Shown here: one piece after another, positions 1 to 9,813 of the stretch
Layout: each line of letters begins with the position of its first letter
Position numbering within the stretch: position 1 is the first letter of the stretch
NCBI GenBank assembly: GCA_001828935.1
Contig: MHZX01000006.1
Span: 1 to 34,077 of the forward strand
Reading direction: 5' to 3'
Length of the DNA stretch: 34,077 nucleotides
Origin: Rhodocyclales bacterium RIFCSPLOWO2_02_FULL_63_24
Lineage (GTDB): Bacteria; Pseudomonadota; Gammaproteobacteria; Burkholderiales; Rhodocyclaceae
Made by a program: the position numbers and the translations under genes
The notes under the pieces: model-generated
Databases searched by the model: none
Seen by the model: only the letters and a program-made list of their open reading frames with translations
Told to the model about the DNA's origin: nothing

Positions 1-85
1 TAACAGGCCCAAAAATCCATAAATCCTTCAGTAATAACAGATGGTTGCCGCTGCCTTTGTAAGTACGGCAGCGCGGAACTTCAGC

Positions 86-1270
86 CTAAACCAGTCCCCG
101 CGCCAGGTCGGCCTGCAAGTCCGCGGGACTTTCCAGCCCGACCGCGATCCGCAGCAAGCCTTCGCCGATACCGGACGCCGCGCGCGCCTCGGGTGTGATG
201 CGACCATGCGTGGTCGATGCCGGATGCGTAATGGTGGTCTTGGTGTCGCCCAGATTCGCCGTGATCGACAGCAGGCGGCAGTTGTCCACCACGCGCCACG
301 CCGCGGCGCGATCGCCCTTGACCTCGAAGGACAGGATGGCGCCGCCACTGGCTTGCTGCCGCATCGCCAGCGCGTGCTGCGGATGCGACGCCAATCCGGG
401 GTAAAACACGCGCGCCACCTGCGGCTGCGCCTCCAGCCACTGCGCCAGCTGCTGCGCGTTGGCCGATTGGGCCTGCATGCGCACTGCCAGGGTTTCCAGC
501 CCCTTGAGGATCACCCAGGCATTGAAGGGCGACAGCGTCGGCCCGGCGGTGCGCAGGAACTTGAATACTTCATCGGTCAGCGGCTTGGCGCCGCAGACGG
601 CACCGCCCAGCACGCGCCCCTGCCCGTCCAGGTATTTGGTCGCGGAATGAATCACCAGGTCGGCGCCCAGTCGCAGCGGACGTTGCAGCGCCGGCGTGCA
701 GAAGCAGTTATCGACCACCAGCAGCGCGCCCGCGGCATGCGCCACTTCAGCCAGGGCTGCGATATCGAAGACTTCGGTCAGCGGATTGGACGGCGTCTCG
801 ACGAACACCAGTTTGGTGCTCGGCCGCAGCGCGGCGCGGAACGCCTCGACCGAGCCCGTATCGACAAAGCTGGTTTCAACGCCAAAGCGCGGCAGGATGG
901 TGCCGAACAGTTGCTGGGTCGCACCGAAGATGCTGCGCGAGGCGACGATATGTTCGCCGGCTTTCATCAACGCCATCACCGTAGATAGGATCGCCGCCAT
1001 GCCGGTGGCGGTGGCGACGCAGCCCTCCGCGCCTTCCAGCGCCGCCAACCGCTGTTGCATGGTGGTCACGGTGGGATTGGTGAAGCGGGCGTAGACATTG
1101 CCCTCCTCTTCGCCGGAGAAACGGGCCGCCGCCTGCGCCGCGCTTTCGAAGACGAAACTGGAGGTGAGGTAGAGCGCTTCCGAGTGCTCGCCGAACTGGC
1201 TGCGCTCCTGACCGGCGCGCACGGCCAGGGTCTCGAACGACCAGCCCGATGTATCCAGCGGACTGCTCAT
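86..1270 (-). CDS. metZ: O-succinylhomoserine sulfhydrylase
   Basis: This is a 394-residue PLP-dependent enzyme of the Cys/Met metabolism family. It would convert O-succinylhomoserine and sulfide to homocysteine in methionine synthesis, in the cytoplasm. The PLP lysine is in SATKYLDG (K212), and the family motifs YARFTNPT (about 60-67) and ETPSNPL (about 158-164) are present. Its ATG overlaps the purF stop (ATGA at 1267-1270), so it is the last gene of the long minus-strand block, and purF-metZ is a common betaproteobacterial order. Cystathionine gamma-synthase or O-acetylhomoserine sulfhydrylase are close relatives, but the length and the purF linkage favour MetZ. No clear intrinsic terminator is seen in the 85 bases after it. 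Confidence 0.93.
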   Translation of the reverse strand: MSSPLDTSGWSFETLAVRAGQERSQFGEHSEALYLTSSFVFESAAQAAARFSGEEEGNVYARFTNPTVTTMQQRLAALEGAEGCVATATGMAAILSTVMALMKAGEHIVASRSIFGATQQLFGTILPRFGVETSFVDTGSVEAFRAALRPSTKLVFVETPSNPLTEVFDIAALAEVAHAAGALLVVDNCFCTPALQRPLRLGADLVIHSATKYLDGQGRVLGGAVCGAKPLTDEVFKFLRTAGPTLSPFNAWVILKGLETLAVRMQAQSANAQQLAQWLEAQPQVARVFYPGLASHPQHALAMRQQASGGAILSFEVKGDRAAAWRVVDNCRLLSITANLGDTKTTITHPASTTHGRITPEARAASGIGEGLLRIAVGLESPADLQADLARGLV

Positions 1271-2808
1271 CCCGCCTGCACCAGATTCAGGTCGAGCTGC
1301 TCGCCATCCTGGCCGTCGAATCCATCGGCATCGTCCGGCTTCTGCGGCGACGGCAGCGCACGCTTGTCCTCCATGCTCTGCAGATAGGTGGTGGTGACGT
1401 CGCCGGTGATATAGCTGCCGTCGAAACAGGAGGTTTCGAACTGGGTCACGGTGGGATTGACGGAACGCACTGCCGCCTTGAGCGCATCCAAGTCCTGGTA
1501 GATCAGCGCATCGGCGCCGATCTCGCGACAGATTTCCTCGTCGTTGCGGAAGGCGGCGATCAGTTCGCTGCGCGTCGGCATGTCGATGCCATAGACATTG
1601 GCAAAGCGCACCGGCGGCGAGGCGGAGGCGAAGTAAACCTTCTTCGCGCCGGCTTCGCGCGCCATCATGATGATCTCGCGACTGGTGGTGCCGCGCACGA
1701 TGGAATCGTCGACCAGCAGCACATTGCGGCCCTTGAACTCCTGGCTGATGGCGTTCAGCTTCTGCCGCACCGATTTGCGCCGCGTCGCCTGGCCGGGCAT
1801 GATGAAGGTGCGCCCGATATAGCGGTTCTTGACGAAGCCCTCACGGTAGGGAAGGTTCAGGCGCGCCGCCAATTCCATCGCCGAATGGCGGCTCGAATCG
1901 GGGATCGGGATCACCGCGTCGATCGCCAGATGCGGCATGGTGAGCCGGATCTTGTCGGCCAGATAGTCGCCCATCTTGGCCCGCGTCTCGTACACCGATA
2001 TGCCGTCCATCACCGAGTCGGGACGCGCCAGGTAAACGAACTCGAACATGCACGGAGCATGCACGGTACGCTCGGCGCACTGCCTGCTGACGAAGTTGCC
2101 GCGCATGTCGATCAGCACCGCTTCGCCCGGTTCGACGTCGCGCAGCATCTTGAAACCCAGGGTGTCGATCGCTACGCTCTCGGATGCCACCAAGTATTCG
2201 GTGCCGTCCGGAGTCTCGTTCTTGCCCATCACCAGCGGACGAATGCCATAGGGATCACGGAAAGCCAGCAATCCGTAGCCGGCGATCATCGCCACCACGG
2301 CATAGGCGCCACGTACCCGGCGATGCACGCCGGCCACCGCCTTGAAAATGGTCTCGGCATCGACTTGGTACTTGGTCGACGCCGCCTGCAATTCATGCGC
2401 CAGCACATTGAGCAGCACCTCCGAATCGGAGTTGGTGTTCATGTGGCGCAAGTCCTGCAGGAACATGTCCTGCTTCAGCTGGTCGGCATTGGTCAGGTTG
2501 CCGTTGTGCGCCAGCATCAGGCCGAATGGGGAATTGACGTAAAACGGCTGCGCCTCGGCGGCATTGTCCGCCGAACCGGCGGTCGGGTAGCGGCAGTGGC
2601 CGATACCCCAGTTGCCCATCAGGTTGCGCATGTTGCGGGTGCGGAAGACATCGCGCACCAGGCCGGAACCCTTGTGCATGTGGAAGCGCCCGCCCTCCGC
2701 CGTGGCGATGCCGGCGGCATCCTGGCCGCGGTGCTGGAGCACCTGCAAGCCATCGTAGAGCAACTGATTCACCGGCGTGGTAGCCACCACACCCAGAATT
2801 CCGCACAT
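1267..2808 (-). CDS. purF: Amidophosphoribosyltransferase
   Basis: This 513-residue enzyme catalyses the first committed step of purine synthesis, glutamine plus PRPP to phosphoribosylamine. The start is fixed by the sequence MCGILG, because Cys2 must become the N-terminal nucleophile of the glutamine amidotransferase domain. An upstream extension of the frame is therefore rejected. The class II amidotransferase domain spans about 2-235, and the phosphoribosyltransferase domain carries the PRPP loop [14 protein letters not shown] (363-376). A GGAG-AAGG ribosome site lies 3-10 bases upstream, inside a repeat shared with three other genes of this window. The stop overlaps the metZ start by four bases. 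The cvpA-purF order is classical and conserved. Confidence 0.97.
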   Translation of the reverse strand: MCGILGVVATTPVNQLLYDGLQVLQHRGQDAAGIATAEGGRFHMHKGSGLVRDVFRTRNMRNLMGNWGIGHCRYPTAGSADNAAEAQPFYVNSPFGLMLAHNGNLTNADQLKQDMFLQDLRHMNTNSDSEVLLNVLAHELQAASTKYQVDAETIFKAVAGVHRRVRGAYAVVAMIAGYGLLAFRDPYGIRPLVMGKNETPDGTEYLVASESVAIDTLGFKMLRDVEPGEAVLIDMRGNFVSRQCAERTVHAPCMFEFVYLARPDSVMDGISVYETRAKMGDYLADKIRLTMPHLAIDAVIPIPDSSRHSAMELAARLNLPYREGFVKNRYIGRTFIMPGQATRRKSVRQKLNAISQEFKGRNVLLVDDSIVRGTTSREIIMMAREAGAKKVYFASASPPVRFANVYGIDMPTRSELIAAFRNDEEICREIGADALIYQDLDALKAAVRSVNPTVTQFETSCFDGSYITGDVTTTYLQSMEDKRALPSPQKPDDADGFDGQDGEQLDLNLVQAG

Positions 2809-2920
2809 GGTCCTTCTCCGCCGGGCCGCCCCAAGGGGAAGCAGCCAAAACATGGAGCGGGCAGCGCCCGCAAACAATTATCGCCCCCTTCCCCGGGAAG
2901 GGGGAAGGGGGGATGGTCCT
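2809..2920 (-). repeat. Intergenic start-cassette repeat, copy 1 (before purF)
   Basis: Read on the minus strand, this spacer begins with a C-rich run (CCCCCCTTCCCCC) that can pair with GGGGAAGGGGG. Next comes a hairpin GCGGG-CGCTG-CCCGC (2857-2871), and it ends with TTGGGGCGGCCCGGCGGAG (2816-2834) just before the purF start. The same modules in the same order occur before accD (6272-6380) and the WYL gene (28323-28506), and the conserved end also occurs before the carbinolamine dehydratase gene (27078-27097). In this copy the short frame of the element has no start codon and runs open into purF. Confidence 0.8.
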
Positions 2921-2926
2921 TTTCCT

Positions 2927-3418
2927 CTATCGAAACCGAATCCGTTTTGCCGCGTCCGGCGGCAACCACGGCTTGGCTGCGATCACCGCTGTCTCAAGGG
3001 GCGGCGCCAATGTCGCATTGCGCCACCAATCCGCCTTGGGCAGCGGCGTCATGCCCGCCACCAATACCACCACCAACACCACCAGAATCCCGCGCAACAC
3101 GCCAAAACCCGCACCCAGCAAGCGATCCAGCAATCCCAGGCCGACCGCCTTCAGCATCAGCGAAATCAGCATGCGCGCAATTGCAAAGACAATCAATACT
3201 CCAGCAAAAACCAGCACATACGCTGCAGCCAGGCGCATTCCCGGTTCGGCGATCTGCCCTGCCAGCCAAGTCGCTACTTGCGGCGCCTCGGCCCGCGCAA
3301 TCACAAACGCAACGATCCACGCCGCGAGCGCAAGTATCTCGCTCACCACGCCACGCCACAAGCCCAACAGCACCGACGCCGCAATTACCGTCAGCACGGC
3401 GTAATCGAATGCGGTCAT
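2927..3418 (-). CDS. cvpA: CvpA family membrane protein
   Basis: This is a 163-residue inner-membrane protein of the CvpA family (colicin V production protein family). Four hydrophobic segments are visible at about 5-22, 25-43, 65-88 and 102-123, with short charged loops, and the length is usual for the family. It lies directly upstream of purF, as in many proteobacteria, although the molecular role linking it to purine synthesis is not settled. It starts only four bases after the stop of the SPOR-domain gene, so the two are surely cotranscribed. The gene ends at TAG, right where the repeat before purF begins. Confidence 0.9.
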   Translation of the reverse strand: MTAFDYAVLTVIAASVLLGLWRGVVSEILALAAWIVAFVIARAEAPQVATWLAGQIAEPGMRLAAAYVLVFAGVLIVFAIARMLISLMLKAVGLGLLDRLLGAGFGVLRGILVVLVVVLVAGMTPLPKADWWRNATLAPPLETAVIAAKPWLPPDAAKRIRFR

Positions 3419-3422
3419 TGCC

Positions 3423-4115
3423 CTACTTTGGCGCTACCGGACCGTCCACGCCGATAATCTTGATCCTCGAACGGGCCTTTTCGGCGGCATCCTGACTGGG
3501 AAACGGGCCAGCCCGAACCCGGGTGCGCGGCCCTTGCGGCGAATCGAATTTCTCGGTGTAGGCCGGCACGCCGACGCCTTTCAGCTTGGCCAGCAACAGC
3601 TTGACATTGCCCATTTCCTTGTAGGCGCCAAGCTGTACCACCCATTGCGCTGAAGCATCGGTTGCAGGGCTGCTGTCCGCAGCCATTTTGGCCGTCGGCT
3701 TTCCATTGGTGTCGATCTTCTTTTCCGGCGCTGCGGGCTTTTCGGCGGGCTTTGCCGCAGCGGCCGCAACCGGCGGAGCAACGGGCTTGGCTGGAACGAG
3801 CGCGACGGCGGGTTCAGGTTTCGCCTTGGCTTCGACCTTCTGCTCGGCCACGGGCTCCGCAACCGGCTTGGGTTCAGGCGCCGGCATCGGCGTTGCGGCA
3901 GGCTTGCCCGGCAGGACCTTGGCCGCGAGGCCGGTCGATTCCTGGCTGGGAATGCGCACCTGGATGTCCTGACTCGATGGCCGCGGCTCGCGATCCATCA
4001 CCATGGGCAGGACGATAACGGCGAATAGCGCCAGCGCGGCGGCACCGACCAGCCGGCGGCGTGCGCGCTTCTTCAACTGCAAATCTGCGTCAGGCGATGT
4101 ATCTTGTTCCGCCAT
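3423..4115 (-). CDS. SPOR domain protein (DedD-like)
   Basis: This is a 230-residue bitopic envelope protein. A short cytoplasmic N-terminus rich in Lys/Arg (KKRARRR, about 15-21) is followed by one membrane segment (about 23-41), then a long Ala/Pro/Lys-rich linker (about 60-150). A C-terminal SPOR domain (about 157-228) contains WVVQLGAY and the RTRVRAGPF motif. SPOR domains bind denuded septal peptidoglycan, so a role at the division site like that of DedD is likely. The folC-SPOR-cvpA-purF order matches other proteobacteria (folC-dedD-cvpA-purF in E. coli). The linker composition resembles that of FimV, also encoded in this block. Confidence 0.88.
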   Translation of the reverse strand: MAEQDTSPDADLQLKKRARRRLVGAAALALFAVIVLPMVMDREPRPSSQDIQVRIPSQESTGLAAKVLPGKPAATPMPAPEPKPVAEPVAEQKVEAKAKPEPAVALVPAKPVAPPVAAAAAKPAEKPAAPEKKIDTNGKPTAKMAADSSPATDASAQWVVQLGAYKEMGNVKLLLAKLKGVGVPAYTEKFDSPQGPRTRVRAGPFPSQDAAEKARSRIKIIGVDGPVAPK

Positions 4116-4130
4116 CGTGGTTACGCGTGG

Positions 4131-5411
4131 TTACGTCGGGCGGCCTAGCGCCTGCAGGGCCGCAGCAACAGTGAGGAAGGATCCGAAGGCGAGGATTCTA
4201 TCATCTTCGCCCGCGTTCTCTTGCGCGCTGGCGAGTGCCGCCGCCGGCGAATCGAACTCGCCGGCAAGCCTCAAACCCTTGGCCCGCAAGCGGCCCGCCA
4301 GAAAGTCGGCGCTGGCGGCACGGCGGCCATCCAGCGTACACGGCAACCAGTGCGTTACCCGCTCGCGCAACGCGTCGATCACGCCGTCAACGTCCTTGTC
4401 TGCAAGCATGCCGAACACGGCCCAGGTATTGCGATGGAAAGACATGTCGCCCAGGTTTGCGGCCAGGACACGCGCCGCCTGCGGGTTGTGGGCGACGTCC
4501 AGCACCACCGCCGGACGACCCGGCAAGACCTGAAAGCGTCCTGCCAGTTCGACTTCGCTCAATCCCCGGCGGATGTCCTTCATGGCCACCGGCAGATGCG
4601 GGTGCAGGGCGTCCAGGGCCGCCATGGCGCAGGCCGCATTGACCAATTGCTGATTGCCGCGCAAGGCGGGGAACGCCAGTCCGCCGCGCCGCTGGGCGCC
4701 GTTCCAGAACAGCCACTGCTGTTCCTGCCGCAAATAGCCGAAATCGCGGCCGACGAACTGAAGCCCGGCGCCCATCGCGCGAGCATGGTCGATCAGGGAT
4801 TGAGGCGGCTGCGGGTCGCCGCAGATCGCGGAAACTCCGGCGCGGAAAATGCCGGCCTTCTCGCGGCCGATGGCCTCGCGATCCGCGCCGAGAAAATCCA
4901 TGTGATCGAGATCGATGCCGGTGACGACGGTGCATGCCGGTTGGTAAATATTGGTGGCGTCAAGTCTGCCGCCGAGGCCGACCTCGAGAATGATCGCATC
5001 GAGACCGGCTGCGGCAAACACCACCCATGCGGCAAGCGTGCCAAACTCGAAATACGTCAGCGCGACTTCGCCGCGCGCCTGCTCGACGCGGGAAAACGCC
5101 GCGCAGAGGCTGTCGTCGTCTGCCGCGACAGCGTTGATCCGCACACGCTCGTTGTATCGCAGCAGGTGCGGCGAGGTATACAGCCCGACCCGATAGCCGG
5201 CGGCGAGCAGGATGCGCTCCAGCATGGCGCAGGTCGAACCCTTGCCGTTGGTGCCGCCCACCAGGATCACCGGACAGGTCTCGTGCTGCCCCAGTCGCGC
5301 CTTGACCGCGGCGACCCGTTCCAACCCCAGTTCGATGCCGGCGCTGCCGTGCGGATGCAGCGCTTCGAGATGCGCCAGCCACGCGGCCAGCCCCTGCGGC
5401 AATTGCCGCAT
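4131..5411 (-). CDS. folC: Bifunctional dihydrofolate/folylpolyglutamate synthase
   Basis: This is a 426-residue ATP-dependent ligase of the Mur-ligase superfamily. It adds glutamate to dihydropteroate and to reduced folates. The ATP loop GGTNGKGSTCA is at 52-62, followed by YTSPHL and a later DVAHNPQA motif of the C-terminal domain. The start chosen is the ATG at 5411, which overlaps the accD stop as TGATG, so translation is probably coupled. A TTG codon directly before it could also serve as start. No separate strong ribosome site is seen. The gene stops 15 bases before the SPOR gene start. Confidence 0.95.
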   Translation of the reverse strand: MRQLPQGLAAWLAHLEALHPHGSAGIELGLERVAAVKARLGQHETCPVILVGGTNGKGSTCAMLERILLAAGYRVGLYTSPHLLRYNERVRINAVAADDDSLCAAFSRVEQARGEVALTYFEFGTLAAWVVFAAAGLDAIILEVGLGGRLDATNIYQPACTVVTGIDLDHMDFLGADREAIGREKAGIFRAGVSAICGDPQPPQSLIDHARAMGAGLQFVGRDFGYLRQEQQWLFWNGAQRRGGLAFPALRGNQQLVNAACAMAALDALHPHLPVAMKDIRRGLSEVELAGRFQVLPGRPAVVLDVAHNPQAARVLAANLGDMSFHRNTWAVFGMLADKDVDGVIDALRERVTHWLPCTLDGRRAASADFLAGRLRAKGLRLAGEFDSPAAALASAQENAGEDDRILAFGSFLTVAAALQALGRPT

Positions 5412-6271
5412 CAAGCAGCCGGCACGCGTTGCAGCAAGGTGATCAGCGACGCCAGCCGGTCGCGCAGTTCGCGCCGATCGACGATCATGTCGATGGCGCC
5501 TTTTTCAATCAGGAATTCGGCGCGCTGGAAGCCGGGCGGCAGCGTCTCACGCACCGTCTGCTCGATCACCCGCGGTCCGGCGAAACCGATCAGGGCGCCG
5601 GGTTCGGCAATCACCACGTCGCCGACAAAGGCGAAGGAGGCGGAAACGCCGCCCATCGTGGGATCGGTCAGCAAGGTGATGAAAGGAAGTTGGTGATGCG
5701 CCAACTGCGTCACGGCGGCAGTGGTCTTGGCCATCTGCATCAGGGAAAACAAGCCTTCCTGCATGCGTGCGCCGCCGGACGCGGTAATGCAGATGAAGGG
5801 CGCTTGCAGCTCGATCGCGGCCTTGACGCCGCGCACGAAACGCTCGCCGACCACGGCACCCATCGAACCGCCGAGGAATTCGAATTCGAAACAGGCGACC
5901 ACCACCGGTACGGTCTTGATTGCGCCCTGCATCACCACCATGGCATCGCCTTCGCCGGTTTCCTCGTTCGCGGCGGCAAGGCGATCCACGTAGCGTTTGC
6001 TGTCCTTGAACTTGAGCGGATCCATCGGAATGACTTCGGCGCCAATCTCGAAGCGGCCCTCGGCATCGAGCAGCGCGTCCAACCGGGCGCGGGCACGCAG
6101 CCGCAGGTGGTGCGCGCACTTGGGACAGACGTTCTGGTTGTTCTCCAGGTCGGTGCTGTAGAGCACCGCCTCGCAGGCCGGGCACTTCGCCCAGAGGCCC
6201 TCGGGAATCGACTTGCGCGCGCCTTCCGAGCGCTTGATCTTCGGTGGCAGAAGTTTTTGTAACCAGCTCAT
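5411..6271 (-). CDS. accD: Acetyl-CoA carboxylase carboxyltransferase subunit beta
   Basis: This 286-residue protein is the beta half of the carboxyltransferase that makes malonyl-CoA for fatty-acid synthesis. A four-cysteine zinc ribbon is near the N-terminus (C30, C33, C49, C52), followed by the crotonase-like carboxyltransferase domain with [10 protein letters not shown]. The start [10 protein letters not shown] is chosen because it is typical of AccD and lies nine bases after a GGAG site. The open frame extends 61 codons upstream, but those codons only read through a repeat element. accD lies between trpA and folC, a widespread order in betaproteobacteria. The AccA partner is not in this window. 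Confidence 0.96.
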   Translation of the reverse strand: MSWLQKLLPPKIKRSEGARKSIPEGLWAKCPACEAVLYSTDLENNQNVCPKCAHHLRLRARARLDALLDAEGRFEIGAEVIPMDPLKFKDSKRYVDRLAAANEETGEGDAMVVMQGAIKTVPVVVACFEFEFLGGSMGAVVGERFVRGVKAAIELQAPFICITASGGARMQEGLFSLMQMAKTTAAVTQLAHHQLPFITLLTDPTMGGVSASFAFVGDVVIAEPGALIGFAGPRVIEQTVRETLPPGFQRAEFLIEKGAIDMIVDRRELRDRLASLITLLQRVPAA

Positions 6272-6380
6272 AGTCCCTCCGCAGGGCCGCCCCAAAGAGG
6301 GACATCCAATATACATGGAGCGTAGCGAACCATTGTCACCCCCTGCCATGGGAAGGGGGATGGGGGGTAGGTCGTCATGA
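6272..6380 (-). repeat. Intergenic start-cassette repeat, copy 2 (before accD)
   Basis: The spacer between trpA and accD holds the same modules as the one before purF. On the minus strand these are CCCCCCATCCCCCTTCCC pairing with GGGAAG-like G-runs, then GGTTCGCTACGCTCC, and finally TTGGGGCGGCCCTGCGGAG (6277-6295), whose GGAG is the accD ribosome site. A 36-codon frame (6268-6378) starts on the trpA stop as ATGA and stops on the accD start as ATGA, bridging the two genes exactly. Confidence 0.82.
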
Positions 6381-7181
6381 TGTTCCTCCATCCATTGCTG
6401 CGCGCACTCCACTGAGGAATGCGGTGACCCGCTGCGGCGCAGCCTTGGTTTCACCGCTCTCGATTTCCTCGATGATGCGGCTGCCGATCACCACGGCATC
6501 GGCAACTGCGGCAATGCGCGCGGCGGTGGCGCCGTCACGAATGCCGAAACCGACGCCGACCGGCATCCCGACCTTCTCACGGATCAGCGGAATGCGCCGC
6601 GCAACCTCGTCCAGGTCGAGGTTGCCGGAGCCGGTCACGCCCTTCAGCGACACGTAGTAAATGTAGCCGCTGCCGATCTGGCCGACCTCGTCGTAACGCC
6701 GCTCGGTGGAGGTCGGCGCCAGCAGGAAGATCGGATCGATTTGAGCTGATTTCATCGCGGCGGCAAAGGAAGCGCATTCCTCCGGCGGATAGTCGACCAC
6801 CAGCACGCCGTCGACGCCGGCTGCGCTGGCATCGCGGGCGAAGGCTTCAATGCCATAGGCTTCGACCGGGTTGGCGTAGCCCATCAGTACCACCGGAGTC
6901 GTCGCATTCTCGCGGCGGAATTCATGCACCAGCGCCAGCACCCGGCGCAAGCTCATGCCATGCGCCAGCGCGCGCTCGGATGCGCGCTGGATGGTCGGGC
7001 CATCCGCCATCGGATCGGAAAACGGCACCCCAAGTTCGATGATGTCGGCACCACCGGCCACCAGCGCACGCATCAGCGGCAGGGTGAGATCGGGATGCGG
7101 GTCGCCCGCGGTAATGAAGGGGATCAGGGCCTTGCGGCCTTGCGCGGCAAGGGCGGCGAATGTGGCAGGAATGCGTGACAT
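6375..7181 (-). CDS. trpA: Tryptophan synthase alpha chain
   Basis: This 268-residue TIM-barrel enzyme cleaves indole-3-glycerol phosphate to indole, which passes to TrpB. The catalytic residues fall at the canonical positions: E49 in [11 protein letters not shown] and D60 in MADGP. The phosphate-binding GVGFGI motif is near residues 210-215. The ATG at 7181 (MSRIPATF) is chosen as the family-typical start. The frame remains open upstream into trpB, but that part has no similarity to TrpA. It starts 11 bases after the trpB stop, and its own stop TGA is part of the ATGA at which the repeat before accD begins. Confidence 0.96.
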   Translation of the reverse strand: MSRIPATFAALAAQGRKALIPFITAGDPHPDLTLPLMRALVAGGADIIELGVPFSDPMADGPTIQRASERALAHGMSLRRVLALVHEFRRENATTPVVLMGYANPVEAYGIEAFARDASAAGVDGVLVVDYPPEECASFAAAMKSAQIDPIFLLAPTSTERRYDEVGQIGSGYIYYVSLKGVTGSGNLDLDEVARRIPLIREKVGMPVGVGFGIRDGATAARIAAVADAVVIGSRIIEEIESGETKAAPQRVTAFLSGVRAAMDGGTS

Positions 7182-7192
7182 GGATATGGGGT

Positions 7193-8404
7193 TCAGAACT
7201 GGATGCCGGATTTTTCGGCGACGGTATGCATGTCCTTGTCGCCGCGACCGGAAAGATTGACCAGGAGCATCTTGTCCTTGGCCAGCGTCGGCGCCAGCTT
7301 TGCGGCATAGGCCAATGCATGGCTGGATTCCAGCGCGGGGATGATGCCTTCGAAGTGGCACAGGTCGTGAAAGGCCTGTAGCGCCTCGGCGTCGGTGATG
7401 GTGACGTACTCGGCGCGGCCCGAGTCCTTGAGCCAGGCATGCTCGGGCCCGACGCCGGGATAATCGAGGCCGGCGGAGATCGAATGGGTCTCGATCACCT
7501 GCCCGTTCTCGTCCTGCAGCAGATAGGTGCGGTTGCCATGCAGCACGCCCGAACGCCCGGCGGTGAGCGATGCCGAGTGCTGGCCGGAATCGAGTCCGTG
7601 CCCGGCGGCCTCGACGCCGATCAGCTTTACTTCGGTGAGCGGGATATAGGGGTAGAAAATACCCATCGCATTGGAGCCGCCGCCGACGCAGGCGATCACG
7701 GCATCCGGCTGGCGGCCGGTGAGTTCCGGCATCTGCGTCTTGCATTCTTCGCCGATCACGGCCTGGAAATCGCGCACCATCATCGGATAGGGGTGCGGAC
7801 CGGCGACGGTGCCGATGATGTAGAAGGTGTTGCCGATGTTGGTCACCCAATCGCGCATGGCTTCGTTCAAGGCATCCTTCAGCGTCTTCGATCCCGATTC
7901 GACGGGCACCACCGTGGCACCCAGCAGTTTCATGCGATAGACATTGGCCGCCTGCCGTTTGACATCCTCGGAACCCATATAGACCACGCATTCCATGCCG
8001 TAGCGGGCGGCCACCGTAGCCGTCGCCACGCCATGCTGGCCGGCGCCGGTCTCGGCGATCACGCGCGGCTTGCCCATGCGGCGCGCCAGCAGGGCCTGGC
8101 CGATGCAGTTGTTGATCTTGTGCGCGCCGGTGTGATTGAGGTCTTCGCGCTTGAGGAAGATCTGCGCGCCGCCCAGGAGACCCGACCAGCGCTTGGCGTG
8201 ATAAATCGGGCTGGGCCGTCCGACGTAGTGTTTGAGTTCGTACTCAAATTCGGCGTGGAACGCCGGATCGGCCTGTGCGGCCGCGTAGGCCTCGCGCAGT
8301 TCGGTCAACGCCGGCATCAGCGTCTCGGCCACAAAGATGCCGCCGTAGGGACCGAAGTGGCCCCCTGCGTCGGGCAAGTTATACGAAGGGTCCTGCATCT
8401 GCAT
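7193..8404 (-). CDS. trpB: Tryptophan synthase beta chain
   Basis: This 403-residue PLP enzyme condenses indole with serine to form tryptophan, in complex with TrpA. The PLP lysine is in HTGAHKIN (K96), AETGAGQHG follows, and the phosphate-binding glycine loop GGGSNAMG is in the C-terminal half. The start is placed at 8404 because GGAG lies six bases upstream; the ATG two codons later (8398) is also possible. The N-terminal codons overlap the end of trpF by 26 bases, which suggests translational coupling. No extra gene is inserted between trpB and trpA. Confidence 0.96.
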   Translation of the reverse strand: MQMQDPSYNLPDAGGHFGPYGGIFVAETLMPALTELREAYAAAQADPAFHAEFEYELKHYVGRPSPIYHAKRWSGLLGGAQIFLKREDLNHTGAHKINNCIGQALLARRMGKPRVIAETGAGQHGVATATVAARYGMECVVYMGSEDVKRQAANVYRMKLLGATVVPVESGSKTLKDALNEAMRDWVTNIGNTFYIIGTVAGPHPYPMMVRDFQAVIGEECKTQMPELTGRQPDAVIACVGGGSNAMGIFYPYIPLTEVKLIGVEAAGHGLDSGQHSASLTAGRSGVLHGNRTYLLQDENGQVIETHSISAGLDYPGVGPEHAWLKDSGRAEYVTITDAEALQAFHDLCHFEGIIPALESSHALAYAAKLAPTLAKDKMLLVNLSGRGDKDMHTVAEKSGIQF

Positions 8405-9023
8405 CTCGCACTCCGGCAATGAATTCGGTGATCTTTCTTGCATCCTTGATGCCGCGGGCAGCCTCGACGCCGCTGCTGACATCCACCGCCCACGGCCGCA
8501 CGGCGCGTATCGCCTGCGCAATATTGCCCGGATGCAGGCCCCCGGACAGAATCACAGGCAGCGGCAAGGACCGCGGAATCAGGGACCAGTCGAAGGTCTT
8601 GCCACCGCCGCCATAACCTTCGACATGGGCATCCAGCAACAGGCCCGATACCCCGGAAGCCCCTGCGAATGCGGTGGCGTATTCTAACAAATCGAAACCC
8701 GGCTTGACCCTGGCCGCCTTGATCCAGGCCCTGCCGAACTGGGAACAGAACGCCGCATCCTCGTCGCCGTGAAACTGCAGCAGGTCCAGCGGCGCCAATG
8801 CCAACGCGGCGCGCACTTGCGCTGCGGACTCATTGACGAACAGCCCGACTTTGCTGACAAAAGCCGGCACCTGCACCATCAATTGCGCGGCGCGCTGCGG
8901 CGTTACATAACGCGGGCTGGATGCGTAGAACACAAAACCCAGCGCGTCGGCGCCGGCAGCGACCGCCGCGGCCAGGTCTTCCTCGCGGGTGATGCCGCAG
9001 ATCTTGATTCGCGTGCGTTTCAT
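8379..9023 (-). CDS. trpF: Phosphoribosylanthranilate isomerase
   Basis: This is a 214-residue single-domain TIM barrel that isomerises N-(5-phosphoribosyl)anthranilate in tryptophan synthesis. The catalytic cysteine is in KICGIT (C9) and the acid is in [19 protein letters not shown] (D131), with the phosphate loop GGLHPGN later. The trpF-trpB-trpA order, detached from trpE/D/C, is the usual betaproteobacterial split. It follows truA by four bases, and its end overlaps the trpB start. Confidence 0.95.
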   Translation of the reverse strand: MKRTRIKICGITREEDLAAAVAAGADALGFVFYASSPRYVTPQRAAQLMVQVPAFVSKVGLFVNESAAQVRAALALAPLDLLQFHGDEDAAFCSQFGRAWIKAARVKPGFDLLEYATAFAGASGVSGLLLDAHVEGYGGGGKTFDWSLIPRSLPLPVILSGGLHPGNIAQAIRAVRPWAVDVSSGVEAARGIKDARKITEFIAGVRDADAGPFV

Positions 9024-9027
9024 GGGT

Positions 9028-9813
9028 TCAGGGCAGGATCAGCGCCGTCTCGCCAGCGCCGACTTTCAGTCGCCAGACCGGATCATAATCGACCCCGGCA
9101 AAATACAGGCCGCAGGCTTCGAAGGTTGGTGCAGCGCGGGCACGATCCCGTCCGGCCAGGAGTTCGGCCAGCCACACCGGAGGATGTGCGCCCTTGCCAA
9201 CATACACCAGCGCGCCGACGAGGTTGCGCACCATGTGATGAAGGAACGCATTGGCTTCGAAATCGAATACCAGCAGGTCACCGTGGCGTGCGATACCCGC
9301 GCTCCGCAGGATTTTGACCGGCGATTTGGCCTGACACTCGACGGCACGAAAGGCGGAGAAATCGTGTTCGCCCAGGAGCAAACTCGCCGCAGCAGCCATG
9401 GCCTCGACATCCAGCGGACGATGAAACCAGCCGACGCGTCGCGCCATGAGGCCAGGCCGTTCGGGGCGATTGAGCAGCAAGTAGCGGTAGTGCCTGCCGC
9501 GAGCCGAAAAACGCGCGTGGAACTCGCTGGATACCGGCTGCGCCCAGCGCACGGCCACGCTGGCCGGCAAATGCGCATTGACGCCGCGCACCCACGCCGT
9601 ATCGGAGCGGACAGCTTCCGTGTCGAAATGCACCACCTGCGCCAGGGCATGCACTCCGGCATCGGTGCGTCCGGCACATACCACGCGTGTCGGTGCGTCG
9701 GCAACGATGGAAAGCGCCGACTCCAGAACGTTTTGTACCGCGCCCCCACCCGCTTGCGACTGCCAGCCGCAGAAACCGGAACCCTCGTATTCGAGTCCGA
9801 GCGCGATTCTCAT
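9028..9813 (-). CDS. truA: tRNA pseudouridine(38-40) synthase
   Basis: This 261-residue enzyme converts uridines 38-40 of the tRNA anticodon stem-loop to pseudouridine. The catalytic aspartate is in CAGRTDAGVHA (D51), and the second-half motif FHHMVRNLVGAL-like (AFLHHMVRNLVGALV) is present. The ATG overlaps the end of the upstream membrane-protein gene by four bases (ATGA at 9810-9813), and trpF begins four bases after its stop. The fimV-truA-trpF arrangement is shared with many beta- and gammaproteobacteria. Confidence 0.95.
   Translation of the reverse strand: MRIALGLEYEGSGFCGWQSQAGGGAVQNVLESALSIVADAPTRVVCAGRTDAGVHALAQVVHFDTEAVRSDTAWVRGVNAHLPASVAVRWAQPVSSEFHARFSARGRHYRYLLLNRPERPGLMARRVGWFHRPLDVEAMAAAASLLLGEHDFSAFRAVECQAKSPVKILRSAGIARHGDLLVFDFEANAFLHHMVRNLVGALVYVGKGAHPPVWLAELLAGRDRARAAPTFEACGLYFAGVDYDPVWRLKVGAGETALILP

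Noticed and set aside
49..73. Stem CGCTGCC/GGCAGCG after metZ as a terminator
   Set aside because: The loop is 11 bases and no U-run follows on the minus strand; support is too weak.
1249..3495. A plus-strand frame of about 750 codons opposite purF and cvpA
   Set aside because: It is a mirror of purF codon bias with no domain; purF on the other strand is certain.
7182..7991. An upstream extension of the trpA frame
   Set aside because: It reads an alternative frame of trpB; the real start at 7181 gives the usual TrpA length and catalytic positions.
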